This document shows, in pieces, positions 8,247 through 16,526 of a stretch of DNA of 23,090 nucleotides. The notes under the pieces are model-generated. The model did not search any database and was not told the DNA's origin. It saw only the letters and a program-made list of their open reading frames with translations. Origin of the DNA: an uncultured Beijerinckiaceae bacterium (GTDB taxonomy: Bacteria > Pseudomonadota > Alphaproteobacteria > Rhizobiales > Beijerinckiaceae); the NCBI GenBank assembly GCA_937863205.1, contig CALMGA010000049.1, positions 1-23,090 on the forward strand, written 5' to 3'. Both the position numbers and the translations under genes were made by a program. Numbering within the stretch: position 1 is the stretch's first letter; each line of letters opens with the position of its first letter.

Positions 8247-8293
8247 AAAAGACCCGGCTCTATCGCCGCAAGGCGGACGGAGCCGGGCCTTTT
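8247..8293 (+). terminator. Strong intrinsic terminator-like hairpin, T-rich on both strands
   Basis: AAAAGACCCGGCTC (8247-8260) pairs with GAGCCGGGCCTTTT (8280-8293), 14 positions with one A-C mismatch. Inside it, CGCC (8264-8267) and GGCG (8272-8275) close a GCAA tetraloop of the stable GNRA type. Plus-strand transcripts would end in a short U-run; minus-strand transcripts would end in a longer one (TTTTTGCTTT). It lies 226 nt beyond the small-protein stop and 239 nt before the DUF2237 gene. Confidence 0.75.
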
Positions 8294-8531
8294 ACCCCTC
8301 GAACCCTGCCGGGTCATGGAAGCTTTTTCCCCCGAAGAAGCTTCGTCAGCCGTCAGTGCCTGAAGGTTTGATAGCAGGGGGCGGCCAAAGAGTCTGTGAC
8401 ACGGCCGACACACCACTCGGGAAGCATCGAGCCGGGAACGTCGGATCAGCGGCACGGCCTCCGTTCGGCCGATAGCGGACCAACGATTCCGGTCGCGCTG
8501 GCCGACCGGCACAGGATGCAGGGACAGGGCG
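8294..8531. other. Intergenic region upstream of the DUF2237 gene
   Basis: No gene is seen. GAAGCTT (8319-8325) and AAGCTTC (8338-8344) form a 7-bp stem-loop. The promoter for the downstream gene is presumably here, but I could not pick convincing -35 and -10 elements. Confidence 0.4.
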
Positions 8532-8939
8532 ATGTATCGCGACGAGATCGGGAGAACCGGCGGCGAGGGGCGGTCGGCCCGCAACGTCCTTGGTGACGTG
8601 CTGCAGCCCTGCTCGACATCGCCGATGACCGGGTTCTTTCGCGACGGCTGCTGCAACACGAGCGCCGAGGATCGTGGCAGCCATACCGTCTGCGCGATCG
8701 TCACCGACGAGTTCCTGGCCTTCTCCAAGGCGCGCGGCAACGATCTCACCACGCCGATGCCGTCCCACGGTTTCCCCGGGCTCAAGGCCGGCGATAGCTG
8801 GTGCCTGTGCGCACCGCGCTGGCGGGAAGCGCTGGAGGCCGGCAAGGCCCCGCGCGTCAAGCTGACGGCGACCCACGAAGGTGCGCTCTCCCATTGCGCG
8901 CTCGCCGATCTCAAGGCTCACGCCGCCGACCTGTCCTGA
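8532..8939 (+). CDS. DUF2237 family protein
   Basis: The product is 135 aa from ATG 8532, preceded by an AGGGACAGGG ribosome-binding region. It matches the DUF2237 family almost end to end: ARNVLGDVLQPCSTSPMTGFFRDGCCNTSAEDRGSHTVCAIVT, then SKARGNDLTTPMPSHGFPGLKAGDSWCLCAPRW, then APRVKLTATHEGAL. The conserved cysteines (PCS, GCC, VCA, WCLC) are all present and suggest a metal or redox role, but no function is established for the family. It stands as a single gene between the terminator-like hairpin and suhB. Confidence 0.9.
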   Translation: MYRDEIGRTGGEGRSARNVLGDVLQPCSTSPMTGFFRDGCCNTSAEDRGSHTVCAIVTDEFLAFSKARGNDLTTPMPSHGFPGLKAGDSWCLCAPRWREALEAGKAPRVKLTATHEGALSHCALADLKAHAADLS

Positions 8940-9132
8940 ACGGTTCGGCAGCCGCCATTCGCGCTGGGCAACCTTGCGCGGCGTTCGCCGGACTTCACCA
9001 CTCGTTTCCAAGGCGGACCAGGCTTGCTCCGGACTCGCAGCGTAGGCTGGCTTCGGGCGCGGGCTTGGGCGCGACGCCGGCTTGCGTCGGGGGAAGCGGA
9101 CGTGCATCACCCCTCTCCGCAAGAGGCCGCTG

Positions 9133-9918
9133 ATGATCCGCTCCGCCCTGATGAACGTCATGACCGCCGCCGTCCTCAAGGCCGGGCGCGGACTGAAGCG
9201 CGACTTTGGCGAGGTCGAGAACCTGCAGGTGTCTGTCAAAGGACCGGGCGACTTCGTCACCGCCGCCGACCGCCGGGCGGAGAAGACCGTCTTCGAGGAA
9301 CTGAGCCGCGCCCGTCCGGGCTACGGCTTCGTGATGGAAGAAAGCGGCGCCGTCGAGGGCTCGGACAAGACCCACACCTGGCACGTCGATCCGCTCGACG
9401 GCACCACCAACTTCCTCCACGGCATCCCGATCTTCGGCGTGTCGGTGGCGCTGGCGCGGGAAGGGCAGATCGTCGCCGGCGTGGTCTACAACCCGGCCGT
9501 GGACGACATGTTCGTCGCCGAGCGCGGGCAGGGCGCCTACCTCAACAACCGCCGCCTGCGCGTCGCCAACCGCCGCTCGCTCGGCGACTGCGTCATCGGC
9601 TGCGGCGTGCCTCACCTCGGCAAGCGCGGCGGGCACAACCGCTTCCTCATCGAAACGCAGGCGATGATGGGGCAGGTATCCAACCTGCGCCGGCTCGGCG
9701 CCGCGGCCCTCGACCTGTGCTACGTCGCCGCCGGCCGCTACGACGGCTATTGGGAGCGCGACATCAAGAGCTGGGACATGGCGGCCGGCCTCGTGATGGT
9801 GCGCGAAGCGGGAGGCTTCGTCAGCGATTGCGACGGCGGGCAGGAGATGATGGCCAAGGGCTCGGTGTGCTGCGGCAACGAAGCGGTGCAGCCGGCCCTG
9901 CTGGCGCTGCTGAAGTAG
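9133..9918 (+). CDS. suhB: Inositol-1-monophosphatase family protein (SuhB type)
   Basis: The product is 261 aa from ATG 9133, with AAGAGG 7 nt upstream; an open extension upstream lacks coding character. The metal-binding motifs of the Mg2+/Li+-sensitive phosphatase superfamily are all visible: EESG (Glu69-Glu70), DPLDGTTNF (Asp86, Asp89, Gly90, Thr91) and SWDMAAG (Trp214-Asp215). The protein dephosphorylates inositol monophosphates or related sugar phosphates. Enterobacterial SuhB also binds NusG/RNA polymerase in rRNA antitermination, which cannot be judged here. Its stop is 1 nt from the stop of the convergent mdtC-like gene, leaving no room for a terminator between them. Confidence 0.92.
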   Translation: MIRSALMNVMTAAVLKAGRGLKRDFGEVENLQVSVKGPGDFVTAADRRAEKTVFEELSRARPGYGFVMEESGAVEGSDKTHTWHVDPLDGTTNFLHGIPIFGVSVALAREGQIVAGVVYNPAVDDMFVAERGQGAYLNNRRLRVANRRSLGDCVIGCGVPHLGKRGGHNRFLIETQAMMGQVSNLRRLGAAALDLCYVAAGRYDGYWERDIKSWDMAAGLVMVREAGGFVSDCDGGQEMMAKGSVCCGNEAVQPALLALLK

Positions 9919-9919
9919 C

Positions 9920-12900
9920 TCATTCCGCCGGCGCGGGCGCGCGGCGGCGCGGCGTGGCCCGGCTGCCCAGCCGTTTGAGCCGGGCGTGCAGCCGGTCGAG
10001 GTAGAGGTAGATCACCGGCGTGGTGTAGAGCGTGAGCACCTGGCTCACCAGCAGGCCGCCTGCGATGGTGATGCCGAGCGGGCGGCGCAGCGCCGATCCC
10101 GGACCGCTGGCCAGGATCAGCGGCACCGCGCCGAGCAGGGCGGCCAGCGTCGTCATCAGGATCGGCCGGAAGCGCTCGATGCAGGCCTCATAGATCGCCT
10201 CCGCCGCCGGCAGGCCGCGCTGCCGCTCGGCACCCAGCGCGAAGTCGACCAGCATGATGCCGTTCTTCTTCACGATGCCGATCAGCAGAACGATGCCGAT
10301 GAAGGCGATCAGCGACAGTTCGGTGCCGGTGATCTCCAGGGCCAACAGGGCGCCGAGCCCGGCCGAGGGCAGCGTGGAGATGATGGTGATGGGGTGGGCG
10401 AGGCTTTCGTAGAGCACGCCCAGCACGATGTAGACGGAGATCAGGGCGGCGTAGAGCAGCAGCGCCTGCGAGCCGGCACTGGCCTGGAACAGCTTGGTGT
10501 CGCCGGTGAATTCGGCGTGCAGCGTATCGGGAAGGTGCATGTCGGCGACCGCCTTCAGGATCGCGTCGTTGGCGTTCTGCTGCACCACGCCCGGCTTCAG
10601 GTTGTAGGAGATCGTCACCTCGGGGAACTGCCCCTGGTGGTTGACGGTGAGCGGAGCGAAGCCGACATCGACCTTGGCCATCGACTCCAGCCGGATCTGC
10701 CCGCTCGGCGTTGCCGACTGGGTGGAGCTTTGCGCATTGGCGCTCGACGAGGCGACGGCGCCGGCCGTGCGCCCGGTCACGGTGGGCGTGGTGGTGGACG
10801 AGGACGAGGCGGCCGTCGTCGAGGGCATCGTCGAGGCCGTGCTGGTCGATGTGGTTTGCCCGTTGTTGCTCGAATTGTTGAGTGACGTCTCGACGCCGCC
10901 GCCGCCCAGCCCCGTCGAACTCTGCAGGCTGACGCCGGCGGGAACGTAGACGCCGAGCAGATCGGTCGGCTCGCGGATCTCGCCGGAGGGCGACTCCAGG
11001 ACGACGCGGTACTGGTTGCGCGGCGAGTAGAGGGTCGAGATCTGGCGCTGGGCGAAGCTGTTGTTGAGCGCGTTGTCGACGTTGGCCATCGTCACGCCGA
11101 GACGGGAGGCGACCGTCCGGTCGACGCTGACGTTGACCTGCAGCCCGCCTGCCTCATGGTCGGTGGTGACGTCGGTGAGCAGCGGGATCGCCTTCATCAC
11201 CGCCAGCACCTTGGGAAACCACTCCGTCAGCTCGGGATAGTTGTTGTCCGACAGGGTGAACTGCTGCGACGACTTCGTGTCGCGCCCGCCGAACTTGAGG
11301 TCCTGCTGCGCCACCAGGAATGTGTCGATGCCAACCACCTTGCGGAAGCTCTGCCGCAGCCGGTCGATGACCTTGTTGACCGACTCCTTGGGGCGCTGGT
11401 CGAGCGGCTTCAGCGAGATGAACAGCTTGCCCTGGTTGATCGACTGCTGCTGCGGCCCGTTGCCGGAACTGCCGACGGAGGAGCCGACATTCTGCACCGC
11501 CGGGTCGGCCAGCGCCAGGTCGGCGATGCGCTTCTGCAGGGGAACGAGCGCCTGGTAGGAGATGGCCGGTGGCGCTTCGGTGGTCGCCTGGATGAGGTCG
11601 GTCTCGTCCTCGGGAAAGAAGCCTTTGGGCACGACCTTGAACATGAAAACCGTCAGCGCGATCGTGCCCAACATCACCAGGATGGTCAGGAAACGGTGGC
11701 GCAGCACGACGCGCAGCGTGCGCGCGTAGAAGCCGACCACGCGCTCCAGCACACCCTCGACCGCGCGATCGAAGATGTTGGGCCGGCGCGGCGGCTTCGC
11801 GCTCGAAAAGTTCGCGCTGATCATCGGCGTGATCGTCAGCGAGGCCACGGTCGAGATGATGATGGCGAAGGCGAGCGTCACCGAGAACTCGCGGAACAGC
11901 AGGCCCGCCGCGCCCCCCAGCAGCAGCAGCGGCAGGAAGGCGGCCATCAGCGACACGGAGATGGAGATCACGGTGAAGCCGATCTGGCGCGAGCCGACGA
12001 GGGCGGCCTGCAGCGGCGACAGCCCGGCTTCGCGGTTCTTGTCGATGTTCTCGATCATCACGATGGCATCGTCGACCACGAAGCCGACGCTCGTTGCGAG
12101 CGCCATCAGCGAGATGTTGTCGATCGAGAAATGGGCGGCGTACATGCAGGCGCAGGTGCCGGCCAGGGCGAGCGGCACCGTCACGCCCGCGGCCATCGTG
12201 GGCGTGAGCCGCCGCAGGAAGACGAACACGACCATCATCACCAGCACGATGGTGGCGCCCAGCGTCCAGATCATGTCGCCGATGCTGGCGCGGATGGTGG
12301 TCGTGCGATCGTTGAGGACGGAAATGTCGACGCCGGCCGGGAGGAAGCGCTGCAGTTCGGGAAGCAGCGACTTGATGTGATCGACCGTTTCGATGACGTT
12401 GGCGTTGGCCTGCTTGCGCACGTAGATCAGCACGGCCGGCTTGCCGTTGAAGCTTGCCTGCGAGCGGTTATTGCGGGTCGAGTTGGTGACCGCGGCGACG
12501 TCCGACAGCAGGGCGGTCGTGCCGCTGTCGTTCTTCAGGACGAGGCTCTTGTAGTCGTCCAGCGTCTTGAGCTGATCGTTGGTGGAGATGGCGCGGCCGA
12601 AGATGTCGCCGTCGATGGCGCCGGTCGGCGACACGGCGTTGGCGTTGACGATGGCCGTGCGGATGTCGTCCAGGCTCAGCCCCATCGACGACAGGCGGGC
12701 GGGATCGGCGCGGATGCGGATCGCCGGCTGGTCGGCGCCGGCGACGTCGGCCTGGGCGACGCCGGACACCTGCGAAATGCGTTGCAGCAGCACCGTGTCG
12801 GCGGCGTCGTACACCGCCGAGGAGGGCAACTGGTCGGAGGTCAGCGCCAGGATCAGGATCGGCGCGTTGTTGGGGTTGGCCTTGCGGAAGATCGGCACGT

Positions 12901-13273
12901 TGGGCAGGCCGGCCGGCAGGTCGATCGCGGCCGCGTTCAGAGCGGCCTGCACGTCGCGGGCGGCGCCGTCGACGTTGCGGCCGAGGTCGAACAGCGAGAT
13001 GATGACCGTGTTGCCGAGCGAGGAAACGGAGGTCAGCTCGGTGACGCCGGGAATCTCGCCGACATGGCGCTCGATCGGGGCGGCCACCGTCGCCGCCATG
13101 GTTTCCGGGCTGGCGCCGGGGTATTGCGTGATGATGAACACGGCCGGGAAGTCGATCGAGGGCAGGCTCGCCACCGGCAGCCGGAAGTAGGCGACCGCGC
13201 CGACCAGGAACACGCCGATGGCGAGCAGGATGGTGCCGATCGGCCGGCGGATGAACAGCGCGGAAACGTTCAC
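9920..13273 (-). CDS. mdtC: RND multidrug efflux pump subunit, MdtC-like, with Ser/Thr-rich insertion
   Basis: The product is 1117 aa from GTG 13273, where the typical RND start NVSALFIRRPIGTILLA begins; the frame is open upstream but non-coding. Twelve TM segments and two large periplasmic loops are expected, and the key proton-relay residues are present: the TM4 pair Asp401-Asp402 (VVDDAIVMIENI) and the TM10 lysines (GIVKKNGIMLVDFAL). It is the second inner-membrane pump of an MdtB/MdtC-type pair, which in E. coli forms a mixed trimer. It is about 70-90 residues longer than usual because residues 787-856 form a Ser/Thr-rich insertion (34 of 70 are Ser or Thr) before the conserved APLTVNHQGQFP. 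It is last in the operon, 121 nt after mdtB. Confidence 0.92.
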   Translation of the reverse strand: MNVSALFIRRPIGTILLAIGVFLVGAVAYFRLPVASLPSIDFPAVFIITQYPGASPETMAATVAAPIERHVGEIPGVTELTSVSSLGNTVIISLFDLGRNVDGAARDVQAALNAAAIDLPAGLPNVPIFRKANPNNAPILILALTSDQLPSSAVYDAADTVLLQRISQVSGVAQADVAGADQPAIRIRADPARLSSMGLSLDDIRTAIVNANAVSPTGAIDGDIFGRAISTNDQLKTLDDYKSLVLKNDSGTTALLSDVAAVTNSTRNNRSQASFNGKPAVLIYVRKQANANVIETVDHIKSLLPELQRFLPAGVDISVLNDRTTTIRASIGDMIWTLGATIVLVMMVVFVFLRRLTPTMAAGVTVPLALAGTCACMYAAHFSIDNISLMALATSVGFVVDDAIVMIENIDKNREAGLSPLQAALVGSRQIGFTVISISVSLMAAFLPLLLLGGAAGLLFREFSVTLAFAIIISTVASLTITPMISANFSSAKPPRRPNIFDRAVEGVLERVVGFYARTLRVVLRHRFLTILVMLGTIALTVFMFKVVPKGFFPEDETDLIQATTEAPPAISYQALVPLQKRIADLALADPAVQNVGSSVGSSGNGPQQQSINQGKLFISLKPLDQRPKESVNKVIDRLRQSFRKVVGIDTFLVAQQDLKFGGRDTKSSQQFTLSDNNYPELTEWFPKVLAVMKAIPLLTDVTTDHEAGGLQVNVSVDRTVASRLGVTMANVDNALNNSFAQRQISTLYSPRNQYRVVLESPSGEIREPTDLLGVYVPAGVSLQSSTGLGGGGVETSLNNSSNNGQTTSTSTASTMPSTTAASSSSTTTPTVTGRTAGAVASSSANAQSSTQSATPSGQIRLESMAKVDVGFAPLTVNHQGQFPEVTISYNLKPGVVQQNANDAILKAVADMHLPDTLHAEFTGDTKLFQASAGSQALLLYAALISVYIVLGVLYESLAHPITIISTLPSAGLGALLALEITGTELSLIAFIGIVLLIGIVKKNGIMLVDFALGAERQRGLPAAEAIYEACIERFRPILMTTLAALLGAVPLILASGPGSALRRPLGITIAGGLLVSQVLTLYTTPVIYLYLDRLHARLKRLGSRATPRRRAPAPAE

Positions 13274-13335
13274 GGGGCCGAGGCCCTCCGGCCGAAGCGG
13301 TGAGGCGGGGGAACGAGCCGGGGTGAGCCTGTTTT

Positions 13336-13356
13336 CCCTCGCCAAGCGGGCGAGGG
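13336..13356 (-). promoter_or_regulatory. Hairpin in the mdtB-mdtC spacer
   Basis: CCCTCGCC (13336-13343) and GGCGAGGG (13349-13356) form an 8-bp perfect stem with a 5-nt loop in the 121-nt spacer. On the transcribed strand A residues follow, not U, so it is more likely an RNA-stability or translation element than a terminator. Confidence 0.5.
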
Positions 13357-13394
13357 GGACCGCCGCGGGCGGGGCAGGCCGGCGAGCGTTCCCA

Positions 13395-16300
13395 TCATTC
13401 GGCCGCCCGCGAGGGGCGGAACTCGTCCGGTTCTTCCAGCGCCGGCAGTTCGGCACCGGCGCGGCGGAAGAAGCGGGCGCGCAGGGACTCCATCGCCACG
13501 TAGATCACCGGCGTGGTGTACAGCGTGATGAGCTGGGAGAGCAGCAACCCGCCGACGATGGAAATGCCGAGCGGATTGCGCAGCTCCGAGCCGGTGCCGG
13601 TGGCGAAGGCCAGCGGCAGGGCGCCGAACAAGGCGGCGAGCGTCGTCATCATGATCGGGCGGAAGCGCAGCAGCGAGGCCTGGATGATCGCCTCGTGGGG
13701 CGACATGTTCTCCTCGCGCTCGGCTTCGAGCGCGAAATCGATGATGAGGATCGCGTTCTTCTTGACGATGCCCATCAGCAGCACGATGCCGATCAGCGCG
13801 ATCAGCGACAGGTCCATTCTGAACACCATCAGCGCGAGCAGCGCGCCGACGCCGGCCGAGGGCAGCGTCGACAGGATGGTGATGGGGTGGATCGCGCTTT
13901 CGTAGAGGACGCCGAGCACGATGTAGATGGTGATCGCCGCCGCCAGGATGAGCCAGGGCTCGTTGGCGAGCGAGGAGGCGAACTCCGCCGCATCGCCGGA
14001 GAAGGTGCCGGTGATCTGGTCGGGCATGCCGATCGCCTGGCTTGCCGCCTTGATCGCCTCCACGGCGTTGCCGAGCGAGTCGCCGGGCGCGATGTTGAAG
14101 CTGAGCGTCACCGCCGGGAACTGTTCGGTGTGCTGCACCGACAACGGCGCCGTGTCCCGCGTCAGGCCGGTAAAGGTCGAGAGCGGGACCTGGGCGGCGG
14201 TGCTGTTGGACACGTAGAGCGTCTTCAGCGAGTTGGAGTCGGCGAGGTAGCGCGGCTGCGCTTCCAGGATGACCCGGTACTGGTTGGTTTGCCCGTAGAT
14301 GGTCGAAACCTGGCGCTGGCCGAAGGCGTCGTAGAGCGTGTCCTGCACGGTTTGCACGGAAATGCCGAGGCGGCCGGCGAGCTGGCGGTCGATGTTGACG
14401 TAGAGCCTGAGGCCGCCGTCCTGCGCTTCGGAGGAGACGTCGCGCAGCACCGGCGACTTGCGCATGGCGGTCACCAGCTTGTTCGACCAGTCCGAAACCT
14501 CCTTCGTGCCGGTGCCGTTCAGCGTGTACTGGTACTGGGCGCGGCTCGACTGGGCGGTGATCTGGATGTCCTGCACGCTTTGGAAGCTGACCGAGATCTT
14601 CGGCATGTCGGCGAGCTTGGCCTGCAGCCTGGCGATGATGGCGTTGACGCCGTCGCGGCCGCCGTCGCGCGGGGTCAGCACCACCGACAGCTTGCCGGCG
14701 TTGGGGGTCGCGTTGACCGTGCCGACGCCGACCACCGAGGTGATGCCGGCCACCGCCGGATCCTGCCGGATCACCGCCGCCACCTGCTCCTGAAGGCGGG
14801 ACATTTCATCGAAGGACACGGTGGAGTCGGCGTTGGTGACGGCCGTGACGAGGCCGGTGTCCTGCGGCGGCAGGAACCCCTTGGAAATGGTGGAATAAAG
14901 CGCGATCGTTCCGCCCAGCGTGCCGAGGATGACGAGCAGCATCAGCGCCTGATTGGCGAGCACCCATTCCAGGCTGCCGCGGTAGCGCCGGCTCAGCGCG
15001 TCGCCGAGGCGGGCCAGGCGGCCCGGCGGCTTCGACAGATCCTCGTTGCGGTGCCGCAGCAGTTGCCCGCACATCATCGGGGTCAGCGTCAGCGACACCA
15101 GCGCCGAGGCGACCACGGCGATCGTCAGCACCAGGGCGAACTCGCGGAACATGCGGCCAACGATGCCGGTCATGAACAGCAGCGGGATGAACACGGCGAC
15201 CAGCGACACCGTCAGCGAGATCACGGTGAAGCCGATCTCGCGGGCGCCCGCCAGCGCCGCCTCGATCGGGCGCTCGCCCAGTTCGAGGTGGCGGACGATG
15301 TTCTCGATCATCACGATGGCGTCGTCGACCACGAAGCCGGTGCCGATGGTCAGCGCCATCAGGCTGAGGTTGTCGAGGGAGAAGCCGCAGAAGTACATCG
15401 CGCCGAAGGTGGCGATGAGCGACAGCGGCAGGGCCACGCCGGCGATCAGGGTGGCGCGCAACGAGCGCAGGAACACCAGCACTACCAGCACCACCAGCAC
15501 CACGGACAGCACCAGCGTGAACTGCACGTCGGCGATGGACGCCTTGATGGTGCCGGTGCGGTCGCTCACGATCTTCATGTCGACGCCGGCGGGAAGCGAG
15601 GCACCCAGCTTCTTCAGCTCGTTCTTGATGCGGACTACGGTGGCGACGACGTTGGCGCCGGGCTGGCGCTGCACGTCGATGATGACGGCCGGCTCGCCCT
15701 GGTACCAGCCGGCGACGTGGGTGTTCTCCAGCCCGTCGACGACGTCGGCGACGTCGCTCATCAGGACGGGGGCGTTGTTGCGGTAGGTGATGACCACCGA
15801 ACGGTAGGCGTTCGCGGCTTCGAGCTGGTCGTTGGCGGCGATGGCGTAGGACTGCTTGGCGCCGTCGAGCGAGCCCTTGGCGCCGTTGGTGTTGGCGTTG
15901 GAAATGGCGTTGCGCAGGTCCTCCATGACGATGCCGTAGTCGGCGAGGCGCGACAGGTCGGCATGGATGCGCACCGCCGGCTTCAGCCCGCCCAGGATGC
16001 CGACGTGGCCGACGCCGGTCAGCTCGCTGAGGCGCTGCCCGATCAGCGTGTCGGCGAGGTCGGACATTTCCCGGATGGTGTGCGTCTTGGAGGTGAGCGC
16101 CACCTCGATCACCGCGGTGTCGGCCGGGTTCACCTTGGAGTAGACGGGCGGGTAGGGGAGGTTCTTGGGCAGGGTCGAGGCGGCGGCGTTGATCGCCGCC
16201 TGCACGTCCTGGGCGGCGCCGTCGATGTCGCGGTCGAGCGAGAACTGCAGCGTCACCGCCGACAGGCCGAAGGCCGAGGACGAGGTCATCGTCTGCAGCG

Positions 16301-16526
16301 ACGGGATCTGGCCGAGCTGGCGCTCCAGGGGAGCGGTGACGAGTTCCGCCATCGTGTCGGGGTTGGCGCCCGGCAGCTGCGTCGTCACCTGGATGGTTGG
16401 GAAATCCACCTGCGGCAGCGCCGAGACCGGCAGGTAGGAATAGCCAAGCATGCCTCCCAGCAGCACCGCGACGGCGAGCAGGAAGGTCGCGACCGGGCGC
16501 TGGATGAAGAGGGCGGAAACGTTCAT
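13395..16526 (-). CDS. mdtB: RND multidrug efflux pump subunit, MdtB-like
   Basis: The product is 1043 aa, the usual RND length, from ATG 16526, which overlaps the mdtA stop as ATGA. It starts MNVSALFIQRPVATFLLAVAV and carries the pore-domain signature LPQVDFPTIQVTTQLPGANPDTMAELVTAPLERQL. The TM4 aspartate pair is Asp401-Asp402 (FVVDDAIVMIENI), and TM10 reads GIVKKNAILIIDFAL. Together with the MdtC-like subunit it should form a proton-driven inner-membrane exporter. MdtABC of E. coli exports novobiocin and bile salts and responds to BaeSR; no two-component genes lie in this window, so regulation here is unknown. The ATGA overlap implies translational coupling to the adaptor. Confidence 0.94.
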   Translation of the reverse strand: MNVSALFIQRPVATFLLAVAVLLGGMLGYSYLPVSALPQVDFPTIQVTTQLPGANPDTMAELVTAPLERQLGQIPSLQTMTSSSAFGLSAVTLQFSLDRDIDGAAQDVQAAINAAASTLPKNLPYPPVYSKVNPADTAVIEVALTSKTHTIREMSDLADTLIGQRLSELTGVGHVGILGGLKPAVRIHADLSRLADYGIVMEDLRNAISNANTNGAKGSLDGAKQSYAIAANDQLEAANAYRSVVITYRNNAPVLMSDVADVVDGLENTHVAGWYQGEPAVIIDVQRQPGANVVATVVRIKNELKKLGASLPAGVDMKIVSDRTGTIKASIADVQFTLVLSVVLVVLVVLVFLRSLRATLIAGVALPLSLIATFGAMYFCGFSLDNLSLMALTIGTGFVVDDAIVMIENIVRHLELGERPIEAALAGAREIGFTVISLTVSLVAVFIPLLFMTGIVGRMFREFALVLTIAVVASALVSLTLTPMMCGQLLRHRNEDLSKPPGRLARLGDALSRRYRGSLEWVLANQALMLLVILGTLGGTIALYSTISKGFLPPQDTGLVTAVTNADSTVSFDEMSRLQEQVAAVIRQDPAVAGITSVVGVGTVNATPNAGKLSVVLTPRDGGRDGVNAIIARLQAKLADMPKISVSFQSVQDIQITAQSSRAQYQYTLNGTGTKEVSDWSNKLVTAMRKSPVLRDVSSEAQDGGLRLYVNIDRQLAGRLGISVQTVQDTLYDAFGQRQVSTIYGQTNQYRVILEAQPRYLADSNSLKTLYVSNSTAAQVPLSTFTGLTRDTAPLSVQHTEQFPAVTLSFNIAPGDSLGNAVEAIKAASQAIGMPDQITGTFSGDAAEFASSLANEPWLILAAAITIYIVLGVLYESAIHPITILSTLPSAGVGALLALMVFRMDLSLIALIGIVLLMGIVKKNAILIIDFALEAEREENMSPHEAIIQASLLRFRPIMMTTLAALFGALPLAFATGTGSELRNPLGISIVGGLLLSQLITLYTTPVIYVAMESLRARFFRRAGAELPALEEPDEFRPSRAAE

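Noticed and set aside
11156..13303. A 715-codon plus-strand open frame across the mdtC gene
   Set aside because: It is antisense to a clear RND pump gene and its translation is His-, Asp-, Arg- and Gly-rich in the pattern expected from a high-GC shadow frame.
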